64,000 bases of DNA from Microbacterium sp. Leaf151 (GTDB lineage Bacteria > Actinomycetota > Actinomycetes > Actinomycetales > Microbacteriaceae). Shown piece by piece: positions 36,201-44,210 of this stretch; the first letter of the stretch is position 1; every line of letters begins with the position of its first letter. The notes beneath the pieces were generated by a model. It was given only the letters and a program-made list of their open reading frames with translations. It did not search any database and was not told the DNA's origin. The translations under genes were made by a program, and so were the position numbers. The stretch is taken from assembly GCF_001424225.1 (NCBI RefSeq), contig NZ_LMOR01000004.1, positions 832,485 through 896,484 on the forward strand. Direction: 5' to 3'.

Positions 36201-39199
36201 GGGCTCGGGTTCGCCTCGGCATCCAGCACGCCGATGCGGACGGTGCCCTCTCCTGTGGCGCCCGCCGAATCGGACACGCGGTAGCGCAGCGACACCTGGC
36301 CGCGGTCTCCCGGGAGCGAGGAGTACAGGATCGATGCCCCGTCGGGCGACACGGATGCCGTCCCCCGCTCGGGCTGCGTCACGATGCGGTCGAGCGTCAC
36401 GGCGTCGCCGTCCGGGTCGACCGCGAAGGCGTCGAAGTCGACCGTGGTCGTCCCGCCGCTGAGCACACGCCCCTCGAGCGTGCCCGGGAGCGGCGCGCGG
36501 TTCGCCTCGTCGCCGAGGACGGTGATGCGCACCGTCGCTTCGTCCCACAGCGACGGCGTCCCGGTCGTCGAGACGCGGTACGAGACCTCGTAGGCGCCCG
36601 GCGTCGTCGGCGCCAGGTAACGGAGCAGACCGCCGGATGCGAAGGCGAGACCGTCGGCGGCAGGAGTGGCCCGGACGCTCGAGGGATCGAGCGTGGGACG
36701 CCCGCCGGCGGGCGAGATGTCGTTGTCGAGCACGGGGATGTCGATCTGCGCGCCGGCGCGGACGGTCACGGTGTCGTTGACGGCGATTGGCGCGATCTCG
36801 GGCGCCGGCGGCAGCAGGTAGACCGTCGCCTCCCCCGTCACCTGCGAACCCTCGTCGTCGGTGCCGTCGCTGACGGTGTAGCCCACCGTACCGAGGAGGC
36901 CGGCCGCGCCGTCGGCCGTGCTCCCCGAGACGCGGAGGTCGTTCTGGCCCACCGTGTCGACGGAGAGCGACGCGCCCTCCGCGGCGTCGGCGTCCACCTC
37001 GCTCAGCAGCAGCACCCGTCCCGTCGGATTGGACACGGCGCGGAAGACATCGAGGGTCGCATCTTCTTGCGGCCGGACGAAGGCCACCACCGGGGCGGTG
37101 GACAACTGCGCCGGGGCATCGGCGGGCAGCAGGGTGATGCGCGCCGTCCCGTTCGCGTCGCGGCCTCCTCCGTTGACGGTGAAGTCGACGCGATAGACAC
37201 CAGGTTGCGCCGCGGTGAGCTCGAAGGCGGTGCTGCCGCCGATGACCGTGGCGGTCGCCGCCGCGCCGTCGACGACGCGAACGGAGGCCAGCGAGATGTC
37301 ACCCGCGGTGCCGGTCACGTGGGGGCCGACGTCGACCGAGATCGAGGAATCGACGGTGTCGACCACGGCGAAGGACTGCACGGAGAGCGCCGGGTCGGGC
37401 GCCACGCGAACGAGGAGGGGCTTCGTGGTCGTCGCCCCTCGGGTGTCGGCGACGGTGACGTCGAGCTCGACGTTCTGCTCGCCGCCGGATCCGTCGTCGG
37501 CGTGCTGGTAGACGATGTCGCCGCCGGGCGTGGCGGCGACGGTGCCGATGCCGCCCGGGTTGTCGACGGAGAGCAGGAGGAGCGGGTCGCCGTCGGGGTC
37601 GACCCAGCCGGAGAGGACGGGGACGGTGACGGTGCCTCCGCGGGCGACCTCAGGGGTGGGCCAGGGCTGCAGGCAGGCCGTGACACCGCACCACACCGGC
37701 GCCGCGTTGCCGTCGGCGGGTGACACGGCGAGCGTGACCGTGGTGGGCGCGGACGTCAGCCCTTCTGCGGCGGTGCCGTCGGTCACCGCGTAGGTGAAGG
37801 TCGCGCTGCCCACGGCCGTCGGCGAGACCCGCACCGCGAGCCGCTGTCCGGAGTCGGTCAGAGAGAGGGACCCGAAGCCGGGATCCAGGCCCGTCACGCT
37901 CTCGCCCACGATGCTCAGCACGTCTTCGTTGGGGTCGTGGTCATTCAGCAGGACGGGAAGCGTGACGAGGCGCCCCGGACGCACCCCGAACGAATCCGGT
38001 TCGGCGATGGGCGGCTTCGGGTCGAGCACGACGCTGAGCTGCTCCTCGCTCTGCACCGCGGTCTGCTCGGTCCGGTCGTCCAGCGACCAGTTCTGGCTCG
38101 AGGGGACGAGCGAGCCGTCGGGCACCGTCCACACCCAGCCCGTGCGCGTCTCGTTCAGGATGACCGCGTGCGCGGTGGCGACGAAGACCGGTCGGCGCTG
38201 GTCGGGCATCGTCGCCCCGCCGTAATCGAGACCGGTCTCGCCCTGGTCGGATCGCCACAGCGTGCCGCGCGCTTCGCCCGGGAGCAGCCACGCGGCGTAG
38301 GCGATCCCCTGATGCCAGACCGGTCGTGCGGGTTGCCCCAGCACATTGCCCCCGCCGCCCATTTCGCGCCGGGGCGCGGAGCCGTCGGCGGGAATCGTCC
38401 ACAATGATTGATCGTCGGCCACGTAGACGGCACGGGCGTCGGGGTCGGCATCACCCACCACGACCTGGTCGCCGGTCTCGATGTCGACGGGATCGCCACC
38501 CCGGACCCACACGCGCCCGGCTTCGGCGTCGACGAGCACCCAGGTATCGCCCGCCGCCGAGATGACGGGCGACGTGACGTCGGCGTCGAGGTCGTCGCGG
38601 CCCCGGACCTCATCGGACTCGATGTCGTAGCGCAGGACCGATGAGTCAGCCGATGAGTAGGCGAACAGCATCCCCCGGTCATCAAGGGTGACGGCATCGG
38701 CCGCGTAGGCGGTCTCGTCGTCGTCACCCTCGGCACCGAAGGGGTCGAGCTCGACGGCCGTTTGATCGGCGCGGCTCAGTCGTCCGGCGAAAAGCGCCCC
38801 GGCATCGGTGCGGTACACGACGTAGTCGCCGGCGGTGACGACGGAGGTGGTCCCCGGCGGTGTGTCGGGGGCGGCCTGCAGCTGTTCCTCCTGCAGATCG
38901 ACGGGCAACGCCTCATCGATGCGCGTGAGCTTGCTGTAGCTGTCGGTGAAGAGGTACGCGCCGTCGCCGGACTGAGCCACCTGGCTGGGGTTGCCCGCCG
39001 TGCGGACGGTGTCGAGCTCGCCGACGGCGGTGTTCACGCGCGCGTAGCGCTGGCCGTCGCCCGTCTGCAGCGCCCAGACGGAGGTGTCGACCTCGGGCGT
39101 CTGCTGCGCGTCGAGCCCGGGCCAGACGACACTCGCCGTCACCACCAGCGCCGCCGACACCACGGCGGCGGTCAGGCCGGCGACGGTGCTGCGCTTCAT
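33260..39199 (-). CDS. giant membrane-anchored Ig-like/fibronectin-type surface protein
   Basis: 1979 aa. Start ATG 39199 (MKRSTVAGLTAAVVSAALVV) gives a signal-anchor helix at about 7-29 with the bulk outside. About 35-400: WD/PQQ-like beta-propeller repeats (WVLVDAEAGRVWVRGG, SLWTIPADG). About 400-1300: tandem Ig/cadherin-like domains of the 'VNDxxxVxxGxxxxIPVLxND' type (IAVNDTVTVRAGAQIDIPVL, LVTLPVLLNDHDPN). About 1450-1979: fibronectin-type regions and a Cys-containing C-terminal domain. There is no sorting signal, so anchoring is N-terminal. Overlaps the kinase by four bases (ATGA). Likely an envelope adhesin, scaffold or sensor; exact role unknown. Confidence 0.88.
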   Translation of the reverse strand: MKRSTVAGLTAAVVSAALVVTASVVWPGLDAQQTPEVDTSVWALQTGDGQRYARVNTAVGELDTVRTAGNPSQVAQSGDGAYLFTDSYSKLTRIDEALPVDLQEEQLQAAPDTPPGTTSVVTAGDYVVYRTDAGALFAGRLSRADQTAVELDPFGAEGDDDETAYAADAVTLDDRGMLFAYSSADSSVLRYDIESDEVRGRDDLDADVTSPVISAAGDTWVLVDAEAGRVWVRGGDPVDIETGDQVVVGDADPDARAVYVADDQSLWTIPADGSAPRREMGGGGNVLGQPARPVWHQGIAYAAWLLPGEARGTLWRSDQGETGLDYGGATMPDQRRPVFVATAHAVILNETRTGWVWTVPDGSLVPSSQNWSLDDRTEQTAVQSEEQLSVVLDPKPPIAEPDSFGVRPGRLVTLPVLLNDHDPNEDVLSIVGESVTGLDPGFGSLSLTDSGQRLAVRVSPTAVGSATFTYAVTDGTAAEGLTSAPTTVTLAVSPADGNAAPVWCGVTACLQPWPTPEVARGGTVTVPVLSGWVDPDGDPLLLLSVDNPGGIGTVAATPGGDIVYQHADDGSGGEQNVELDVTVADTRGATTTKPLLVRVAPDPALSVQSFAVVDTVDSSISVDVGPHVTGTAGDISLASVRVVDGAAATATVIGGSTAFELTAAQPGVYRVDFTVNGGGRDANGTARITLLPADAPAQLSTAPVVAFVRPQEDATLDVFRAVSNPTGRVLLLSEVDADAAEGASLSVDTVGQNDLRVSGSTADGAAGLLGTVGYTVSDGTDDEGSQVTGEATVYLLPPAPEIAPIAVNDTVTVRAGAQIDIPVLDNDISPAGGRPTLDPSSVRATPAADGLAFASGGLLRYLAPTTPGAYEVSYRVSTTGTPSLWDEATVRITVLGDEANRAPLPGTLEGRVLSGGTTTVDFDAFAVDPDGDAVTLDRIVTQPERGTASVSPDGASILYSSLPGDRGQVSLRYRVSDSAGATGEGTVRIGVLDAEANPSPITFTDYVQVQAGADRTVRVSPLANDIDPTQGRLTLSGVRPDLPERLVDGSDNPEYERLDGFIGSVSDTAVVLRAGEQPGTLSFLYDVASDSGNTGRGLIVVKVVRENVPDYPVVTDTVLTVENRDDFAAGVDVISGRATWSGGEVSDLDVALWGDPVDVRLEGRRISGALPATRRVVPFAVTGRVGDADVTTYAFLRVPGDDDLSLSLRPNAAQRVDEVASVSFDMASLVALPRRATLEVGADVTSTGVRAEGRCTVAGSVVTYDAGSGSPWTDACRVPVRVAGSEEWTMLSVPIGVVARNPQPELRPGALTVGPGETATFDLRNMTSWQLGREDAGGVRYALESSGSAFSVSLDGSVVTVTGDDRALPGTENAAVVSITSHEAVAPARLVLRVGAAPSTLPQGGTTSSQCSQGAGTSCTIEVIGIPGEVNPLPRTPLEVVAVRPTASCTGVSFSVASPTSVAASWNDDTPGASCSAGVTLRDAQGRTTASTRDARVTLDLLGYPRTPASVRQTAFADGSLTLRVDPGESGRAYPGLSGFTVRTGGQTVGQCAPDGSCPPISAPNGEQREYVVTAVNAVGESRGAVRTTGWAYRPPAQPRELAFTPVQTGGEGNVADLLISGVDGSETGALEISSPVGQTVRVDVGRNQDEVQVRRFVVGSNTATSITIRPISRFTLPPGLGGASNGSELVGTAHGVGVAQNLVLNLTSRSTGDQQSTVVAEGSAQPNGTDVELKYDISEGRSRCQPSSDSAREEFPKRNDGESYDYTLCVETFFRGESYGAVGVKQSLNVAQNDAAPEGYTFRVNPDAEVKDNTARWFFDRRIEAGTPPPRNNTVVYDNWGPGSTVFGRDPNILVYFQHDVWDTRSQPGLVKPAQGSAPYQVQASWSIASCEGGGRLVAEVTTTDGAGIVTPIYGNVVYRDATGTQLPTNPEDPTLVPVGATTVDRVGVTVAWSDPGWNLNPKTVEFAGTCRPGTSNP

Positions 39200-40332
39200 C
39201 GGAGCACGCCCGTGGCGTGAAGGGCCGCCACGACGACGGCGCCCGCCGTCACGGCCGTGGCCGCCGCGAGCACCCAGGGCAGCGGGTGGAACGTCTTCGA
39301 CGCGGGTGCGGCGATGTCGGTGTCTTCGTCGCGGGCGTAGCCGGCGACCCCCGACGAGGCGCGGTGTTTGCGCGCGCCCTCGCGCTCGATATGCGAGCGG
39401 GCCGGTCCTCGCAGTGTTCCGTCGGCGAAGTCGACCGCACGGGCGGCGGGCGCCCACTCTGCGGCGGGGACTTCGAGGGGCGTCGCGGGCAGGCCCATCT
39501 CGGCCTGCACCGTCTGCAACGCCTCGCCGAACTCGCGCGCGCTGGCGTGTCGATCGGAGGGGTTGCGCGACATCGACCGCGCGAGCACCCGTTGCAGGCC
39601 CGCCGGGACGTCGGCACGGGCGACGTCGGTGTACGACCCCCGTGCGATGCGTCGGCGCAGCTGCTCCCGCGAGTTCTGCCCCTTCTCGCGGCGTTCGAAC
39701 GGGCTGTGTCCGGCCAGCAGCGAGTACACGGTCGCCCCGAGGCTCCACACCTCGCTCGCGACGGTTCCCGCGGTCTGCTCGGCGACGACCTCGGGCGCGC
39801 TCCACGGCACCGACATCGCCAGCATCTCGTCGGCGCCCTGCCGCACCAGCGACGAGGAGATGCCGAAGTCGGCGAGCACGGGGGCGCCGAAGGTGGTGAC
39901 GAGGATGTTGCTCGGCTTGACGTCGCGATGGATGAGGCCCGCGTGATGCGCCGACTCGAGCGCCCCCGACATGCGCACGCCGATCGACAGCACCTCTGCC
40001 AGCGGCATCCGTTCCACCCGGAAACGCTGGGCGAGCGAGCCCGGGCAGTACTCCATGACGATGTAGGGCCGACCGTCGGCCGAGATCCCCGCCTGGTAGA
40101 CGGTGACGATCGACGGGTGGGCCGACAGGTGAGCGAGCACGTCGGCCTCGGCGTTGAACATGCGCAGCAGATCGGCATCTCGCACGTCGCTGGGCAGGAC
40201 CTTCACGGCCACGTCACGGCGGGGCATGTCCTGCCCGTAGAGGAAGACGTCGGCGAAGCCACCGGAGCCGAGGGGACGGATGTACGCGAGCCCGGGCAGG
40301 ATGGGCGGCGACGAGGGGAGCCGCTGCGGCAT
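39196..40332 (-). CDS. tail-anchored Ser/Thr protein kinase (PknB family)
   Basis: 378 aa. A complete Hanks-type kinase: Gly-loop GSGGFADV (22-29), Lys44 in VAVKVL, HRDVKPSN (135-142), DFG (155-157), APE (179-181). After the kinase domain come about 70 linker residues and one membrane helix (about 348-370, PLPWVLAAATAVTAGAVVVA) that ends at the C-terminus; no PASTA or other outside sensor exists. The start is ATG 40332 with a perfect GGAGGGAG site; an upstream frame to 40425 lacks one. First gene of the cluster; probable substrates are its FHA and disordered partners. Confidence 0.93.
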   Translation of the reverse strand: MPQRLPSSPPILPGLAYIRPLGSGGFADVFLYGQDMPRRDVAVKVLPSDVRDADLLRMFNAEADVLAHLSAHPSIVTVYQAGISADGRPYIVMEYCPGSLAQRFRVERMPLAEVLSIGVRMSGALESAHHAGLIHRDVKPSNILVTTFGAPVLADFGISSSLVRQGADEMLAMSVPWSAPEVVAEQTAGTVASEVWSLGATVYSLLAGHSPFERREKGQNSREQLRRRIARGSYTDVARADVPAGLQRVLARSMSRNPSDRHASAREFGEALQTVQAEMGLPATPLEVPAAEWAPAARAVDFADGTLRGPARSHIEREGARKHRASSGVAGYARDEDTDIAAPASKTFHPLPWVLAAATAVTAGAVVVAALHATGVLR

Positions 40333-40384
40333 CGAGCTCCCTCCGGACGATGCGTCCGCGACACCACTGGCGAACGACCCGACG

Positions 40385-40402
40385 ATGCTAACAAAACAGC
40401 AT
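40385..40402 (-). promoter_or_regulatory. operator-like palindrome over a possible -10 of the kinase cluster
   Basis: ATGCT and AGCAT flank an A/C-rich 8-base centre, 53-70 bases before the kinase ATG. On the minus strand the downstream arm reads TAGCAT, a plausible -10. The AT-rich centre stands out in this GC-rich DNA. No clear -35 is present, which fits an activator- or repressor-controlled promoter. Confidence 0.4.
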
Positions 40403-40432
40403 GATCGCGCCCGCCGTCTGTACACAGGCGGT

Positions 40433-41095
40433 TCACGATGCGGGGGGCTCGGACTCCCGGGGATCGAACGGCGCGTCCAGCGAACGCGTGAGGTCGTCGA
40501 GGAGCGCCGCGATCTGCGGCTCCACGTACTCCGCGACGGCCGACTGGATGCGCAGGCGGTGATGGAGCAGGATCGAGCACACCTCGCGACCGATCATGTT
40601 CGCGTAATCGTCGGCCAGCCCGACCTCCTGGCGGAGCGCCGCCTTGGCGGCATCCGAGAGCGGGGGAAGAGCCGGGAGCTCGGCATCCTCTTCGGCGGCC
40701 AGGCCGGTCAGGGTGAACAGGAACGGCGAGCCGGGCTCGGGATCGGGGTCGAGCGGCATGCCTTCGAACTCGGGCTCGAGACCCTCGGAGGGGCGGTAGG
40801 AGCGGCGCCGGTTGCGCTCGGACTGCTGGTCGAGCTCGGCCTGGAGCATGGGGAGGTTGCGGGCGGTGTAATCGGCGACGGCGTGATCGACGATGCCCTT
40901 CACGCGGGTGGAGAGCCCGTGCTGGACGCCGTGAGGCACATCCGAGCCCAACCCGGCGGCCGAGAGCACGGGCGAGCCGAAGCAACGGCGGCACGGAGCG
41001 ACGCGCCCGCGGTGGTTCGCCGGCTCCCACCGGGGCAACCAACGCAGCCAGGCATCCACCGCCTGACCGACCTGGCTCTCGAGCGACCGCTCCAC
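40433..41095 (-). CDS. conserved-looking hypothetical protein with CRRC motif
   Basis: 220 aa, not recognised. No signal peptide or membrane helix. The N-terminal third has APCRRCFGSP (CxxC) and the middle an acidic, proline-rich stretch (EGMPLDPDPEPGSPF); the C-terminal third is helical. It starts at GTG 41095, six bases after a TAGCGT hexamer, so the message may be leaderless. It stands alone upstream of the kinase cluster on the same strand; whether it belongs to that system is open. Confidence 0.7.
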   Translation of the reverse strand: MERSLESQVGQAVDAWLRWLPRWEPANHRGRVAPCRRCFGSPVLSAAGLGSDVPHGVQHGLSTRVKGIVDHAVADYTARNLPMLQAELDQQSERNRRRSYRPSEGLEPEFEGMPLDPDPEPGSPFLFTLTGLAAEEDAELPALPPLSDAAKAALRQEVGLADDYANMIGREVCSILLHHRLRIQSAVAEYVEPQIAALLDDLTRSLDAPFDPRESEPPAS

Positions 41096-41101
41096 GGTCC
41101 T

Positions 41102-41107
41102 ACGCTA
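41102..41107 (-). promoter_or_regulatory. -10 element for leaderless 40433-41095 gene
   Basis: TAGCGT on the minus strand, six bases before the GTG start at 41095. No good -35 identified. Confidence 0.45.
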
Positions 41108-41184
41108 GCCCGACACGCCCGGGAACTCGCGGACGCCACGGTCCCCGCGCGTCAGGAGGGCGTGTGACACCCGGATGCCGTGCC

Positions 41185-41667
41185 TCAGGGCGCGTCGTCG
41201 TCGTCCTCCCACTTCCACCGCGGTCCGCTCGTGCGCGCACGTGCGAGGAGCACCCCGAACAGCGCCGCCAGAAGACCCACCGCCGCAACGACCGGACCGG
41301 CGAAGCCCACGGCGACGCTGCCCGCGGCCGCGACGCCGCGCGCGAGATCGGCGCCACTGACGAGGGCCCCGATCACGACACCGACGATCTCGCCCACGTA
41401 CGCCGCGATCGCGCACGGAACGGCGGTGAGGAAGCTCGGCGGGACGGCCCGTAGACCCCAGAAAAGCGCGCCTGCGAAGGAGCCGAGGGCGGCCACCTGT
41501 CCGATCACGCCCGGCACCGCACCGAGCCCGCGCACCGGAATGACATCGGCGTCGAGGACGAGGCTCGCCACCCCCAGCGAGGCGATCGAGAGCGCGATGA
41601 AGACGACGGAGGCGAAAACGACCGCGACCGGCGGGGTCACCCCCGCCGGTCGCGGCTCATTCGTCAT
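41185..41667 (-). CDS. small four-helix membrane protein, unknown function
   Basis: 160 aa, not recognised. Four hydrophobic segments (about 13-38, 50-72, 78-102 and 108-142) in an Ala/Val/Gly-rich protein, then a short acidic tail (WKWEDDDDAP). It starts ten bases after the 41678 gene, so the two are very likely one transcript and may form a complex. Confidence 0.7.
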   Translation of the reverse strand: MTNEPRPAGVTPPVAVVFASVVFIALSIASLGVASLVLDADVIPVRGLGAVPGVIGQVAALGSFAGALFWGLRAVPPSFLTAVPCAIAAYVGEIVGVVIGALVSGADLARGVAAAGSVAVGFAGPVVAAVGLLAALFGVLLARARTSGPRWKWEDDDDAP

Positions 41668-41677
41668 GGCATCCGTT

Positions 41678-42784
41678 TCAGCGCTGCGAAAGCTGCGGGC
41701 CGGCCTCGAGGGTGCGCTCGTACTCGCGCTGCGCCTCGGCGTTGAGCTCGGTCACGCGGCGACCGCGGGCGGCCACCCACGCCCCGAACCAGATGGTGAG
41801 CTCGCGGCCGAGCACGAAGGCCACGATCGCCAGCGGAGCGAGCACGTTGTCGAGCAGCAGGTCGGCCGACTCGCGCCCGGTGATCATCCAGAACGGCGCG
41901 GCGATGAGCACACCGAGCAGGTGCCCGACCCAGGCGACGACGCCGACGACCAGGCCCCACACCACCCAGTGACCCCAACGGCCCCGATTGATCAGGGCGC
42001 CCAGGAACCAGAAGCCGAAGAAGAACGCCACCGTCGGCACCCACAGGCCCCACGTGGTGAGCGACGACAGGGCAGCCGACCCGAGTTCGGCGATCTCCAG
42101 CCCGTCGGTCAGCAGTCGCAGGCCGAGAGTCGCGGCGAGGTACAGCACGGCGAAGGCGAGAGCCGCGAGCAGACCGATCGCCCCGGCGGCGCCGCGGTTG
42201 CCGCGCGGCCGGGGAGCCTCGGGGGCCTGTACGAAGATGGGCTGCGGTGTGCCGAACGCGCGGGTGGGCTCTTCTGACGCGGGCGTCGACGCGGAGGTAC
42301 CCGCACCGGCCACGGCAGCACCGGCTCCTGCCGTGACGGCCGTCTCGGCGACCGGCGAGACCGTGGTCCGCGCGTCGTCGTCGTGGCGCGTGTACGGCGC
42401 GGCCTGGCGCTCCGGCTCAGCGGAGGCGGCGTAGGCGGCCCAGCGCGCGTCCTCGTCGTCGAGGTCGACCGACGACGACGCGGGGACAGCGGCCGGCGCC
42501 GTCTGCGGCTCGACGGGCGAGGCGTCGTGGACGACCGGCGCCGTGTGATCGCGGCGATCGGAGACTGCGGCGGCGGCGTCGTGCTCGTGCTGTTCCCGCT
42601 CGTGCCAGGCGGCCTCGGCCGTCTGCGGGTCGACGGCGTCGCGACGGGCGGCCTCGGCGTCGGCGAGTCCCTCGTGGGCCCGCCCGACGACGTCCTGCGC
42701 GTCGTCTTTCGGTTCGACGACGGGGTCGCCGTAGGAATCCGTCCGTCCAGCGACGCGGTCGCTGCCCGACGTGTTGTCGCTCAT
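41678..42784 (-). CDS. membrane protein with long acidic disordered N-terminus
   Basis: 368 aa, not recognised. Residues 1 to about 190 are low-complexity, rich in Asp, Glu, Ala and His, with no membrane helix. Residues about 195-345 contain four to five hydrophobic segments (GLLAALAFAVLYLAATLGLR; WVPTVAFFFGFWFLGALI; VVWGLVVGVVAWVGHLLGVL). A GAGGAG site precedes ATG 42784. It shares a divergent upstream region with the lipoprotein gene at 42903. Confidence 0.72.
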   Translation of the reverse strand: MSDNTSGSDRVAGRTDSYGDPVVEPKDDAQDVVGRAHEGLADAEAARRDAVDPQTAEAAWHEREQHEHDAAAAVSDRRDHTAPVVHDASPVEPQTAPAAVPASSSVDLDDEDARWAAYAASAEPERQAAPYTRHDDDARTTVSPVAETAVTAGAGAAVAGAGTSASTPASEEPTRAFGTPQPIFVQAPEAPRPRGNRGAAGAIGLLAALAFAVLYLAATLGLRLLTDGLEIAELGSAALSSLTTWGLWVPTVAFFFGFWFLGALINRGRWGHWVVWGLVVGVVAWVGHLLGVLIAAPFWMITGRESADLLLDNVLAPLAIVAFVLGRELTIWFGAWVAARGRRVTELNAEAQREYERTLEAGPQLSQR

Positions 42785-42890
42785 GGGGTCTCCTCACGCG
42801 GTGATTGCGGCGTCAGGCTATCCCGCGGGCGGCGGACCGTCGCGTAGGCGTGCCGACGGAATGCGTCTCGACCGTGTCGGAACCTCGGCT

Positions 42891-42896
42891 TAGGGT
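42891..42896 (+). promoter_or_regulatory. -10 element for leaderless lipoprotein gene
   Basis: TAGGGT six bases before ATG 42903; a weak -35 (CTCGAC) lies 18 bases upstream. Transcription would start at or beside the start codon. Confidence 0.5.
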
Positions 42897-42902
42897 GTTC
42901 CC

Positions 42903-43490
42903 ATGTCTCGTCGCCCGCTCCGCCCCGCCGTTCCCGCGGTGCTCGTCGGTGCTGCCGTGCTCGCGCTGACCGCGTGCGCCCCCGCCGCCGAGGAGGCGGC
43001 TCCCGTCCCCTCGCCGTCCGTCTCGTCCTCCCCCACCCCATCGAACATCCCGACGTTCTCGCGGGCACCCACCGAGGTCCGGCTCCCCGCCGACTGCAAG
43101 GCGATGCTCTCGGCCGACGTCCTCGCCCAGTTGGGCACCATCCCGCTGAACGACCCGTCGCTGGGTCCCTCCGGGGTGCAGCCCGACGGCTCGATCACGT
43201 GCATCTGGCGCGATCCCGCCGCTGACACGACGGGGCTCTCCACCACGATCTCCCGCATGAACCGGGGGCCCGCGCTCGACATGCTCAACGATCTGGTCGC
43301 CACGCAGGGGTTCAGTTGCTACACCCCCGACGGCGGTACCCGCTGCGAGAAGACGTGGATCAACGCCACCTACCCGGTCAACGACGGGCGCACGCTCTAC
43401 TGGCGCGACGACGTGCTCATCGACACGCAGTACTCCAACCTCGCCCCCACGGGGTACACCGCGAGCATCATCGCCTCGATCTTCGGGTGA
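42903..43490 (+). CDS. secreted lipoprotein, paralogue of the convergent gene
   Basis: 195 aa. A lipoprotein signal peptide with lipobox LTAC (Cys25), a Pro/Ser-rich tether (about 26-55), then a small Cys-rich domain: LPADCKAML, GSITCIWRDP, QGFSCYT, TRCEKTW and an ending GYTASIIASIFG. Four cysteines after the lipid Cys probably make two disulfides. The same pattern in the same order occurs in the convergent neighbour (43503-44117). The fold is not one I can name; an extracellular binding role is possible. Confidence 0.78.
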   Translation: MSRRPLRPAVPAVLVGAAVLALTACAPAAEEAAPVPSPSVSSSPTPSNIPTFSRAPTEVRLPADCKAMLSADVLAQLGTIPLNDPSLGPSGVQPDGSITCIWRDPAADTTGLSTTISRMNRGPALDMLNDLVATQGFSCYTPDGGTRCEKTWINATYPVNDGRTLYWRDDVLIDTQYSNLAPTGYTASIIASIFG

Positions 43491-43502
43491 CGTGGTGCGG
43501 CG

Positions 43503-44117
43503 TCACTCGCCGAAGAAGGCATGGGATGCCACGGTCGCGGCGTAGCCGACCGGCTCCCATCCGCTGAGGGTCGACGACACCCACCGGTCACCCCTCAGAT
43601 CGTGCACCTCTTTCACGTCCCCGGAGGTGCGCTCGCAATGCGTCGCGTCAGTCTGGGTGGCGTCGGCCGCCGTCTCGCACGCGAACCCCTGCGCAGCCAG
43701 CGTCGCGGCCACGGTGGAGGCGCCCTCCACCGACACGGTCGACACCGTCGTCTCGAGGAAGCGACCGCCGACACCCCTCCAATGACACGTGACGATCGTC
43801 GTGGGCCCCGCCGCGGCGACCGCCTCGACGGTGGACAACGGTGGCGTGCGGCGCTGCGACAGCAGCGCCTCCGGCGACCACACCAGCGCTGACCACATCG
43901 GCTGCGCGTACAGATGGCGGCAGTCGGTGGCGGGAGCCACGGGCTCGGCCTCTCCCGCGGTGGGCGTTCCGGTGGCGGCGCGGAGGGTATCCCCGACGAA
44001 CGCGACGGTACCCGGCACCCCGGGGGCCGCGAGCACACCCAGCCCCACGACCGCCGCCATGCAGAAAAGCCCGGCCGGCCATGCCAGCCACAGGCTGCGT
44101 CCACCGATGCGGGCCAT
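43503..44117 (-). CDS. membrane-anchored secreted protein, paralogue of the convergent lipoprotein
   Basis: 204 aa from ATG 44117 (strong GAGGAGG site; longer frame rejected). One N-terminal hydrophobic segment (about 9-32) and no lipobox. The outside domain repeats the pattern of the neighbouring lipoprotein: ATDCRHL, TIVTCHWRG, QGFACET, THCERTS, then GYAATVASHAFFG. The two stops are only 12 bases apart. Sequence identity is low but spacing and order of Cys, Trp and the GY-A/T-x-hydrophobic end are shared, pointing to an old duplication. Confidence 0.72.
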   Translation of the reverse strand: MARIGGRSLWLAWPAGLFCMAAVVGLGVLAAPGVPGTVAFVGDTLRAATGTPTAGEAEPVAPATDCRHLYAQPMWSALVWSPEALLSQRRTPPLSTVEAVAAAGPTTIVTCHWRGVGGRFLETTVSTVSVEGASTVAATLAAQGFACETAADATQTDATHCERTSGDVKEVHDLRGDRWVSSTLSGWEPVGYAATVASHAFFGE

Positions 44118-44210
44118 GCGTTCCTCCTCTTCAACGGTAGGCGCACTCCCCCGCCGCACCCGCTTCCCGACACGCCGCAAGCACCGGCGGGCACCGATCG
44201 TCGGACATGA

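Noticed and set aside
33548..37723. 1391-codon open frame on the plus strand opposite the giant surface protein
   Set aside because: It has no family motif, an Arg/Gly/His/Asp-rich composition typical of antisense frames in GC-rich DNA, and lies wholly inside a well-supported gene.
33260..39805. N-terminal extension of the giant protein by about 200 residues
   Set aside because: The extra part is antiparallel to kinase coding and Arg-rich; ATG 39199 gives a signal anchor and a four-base overlap with the kinase stop.
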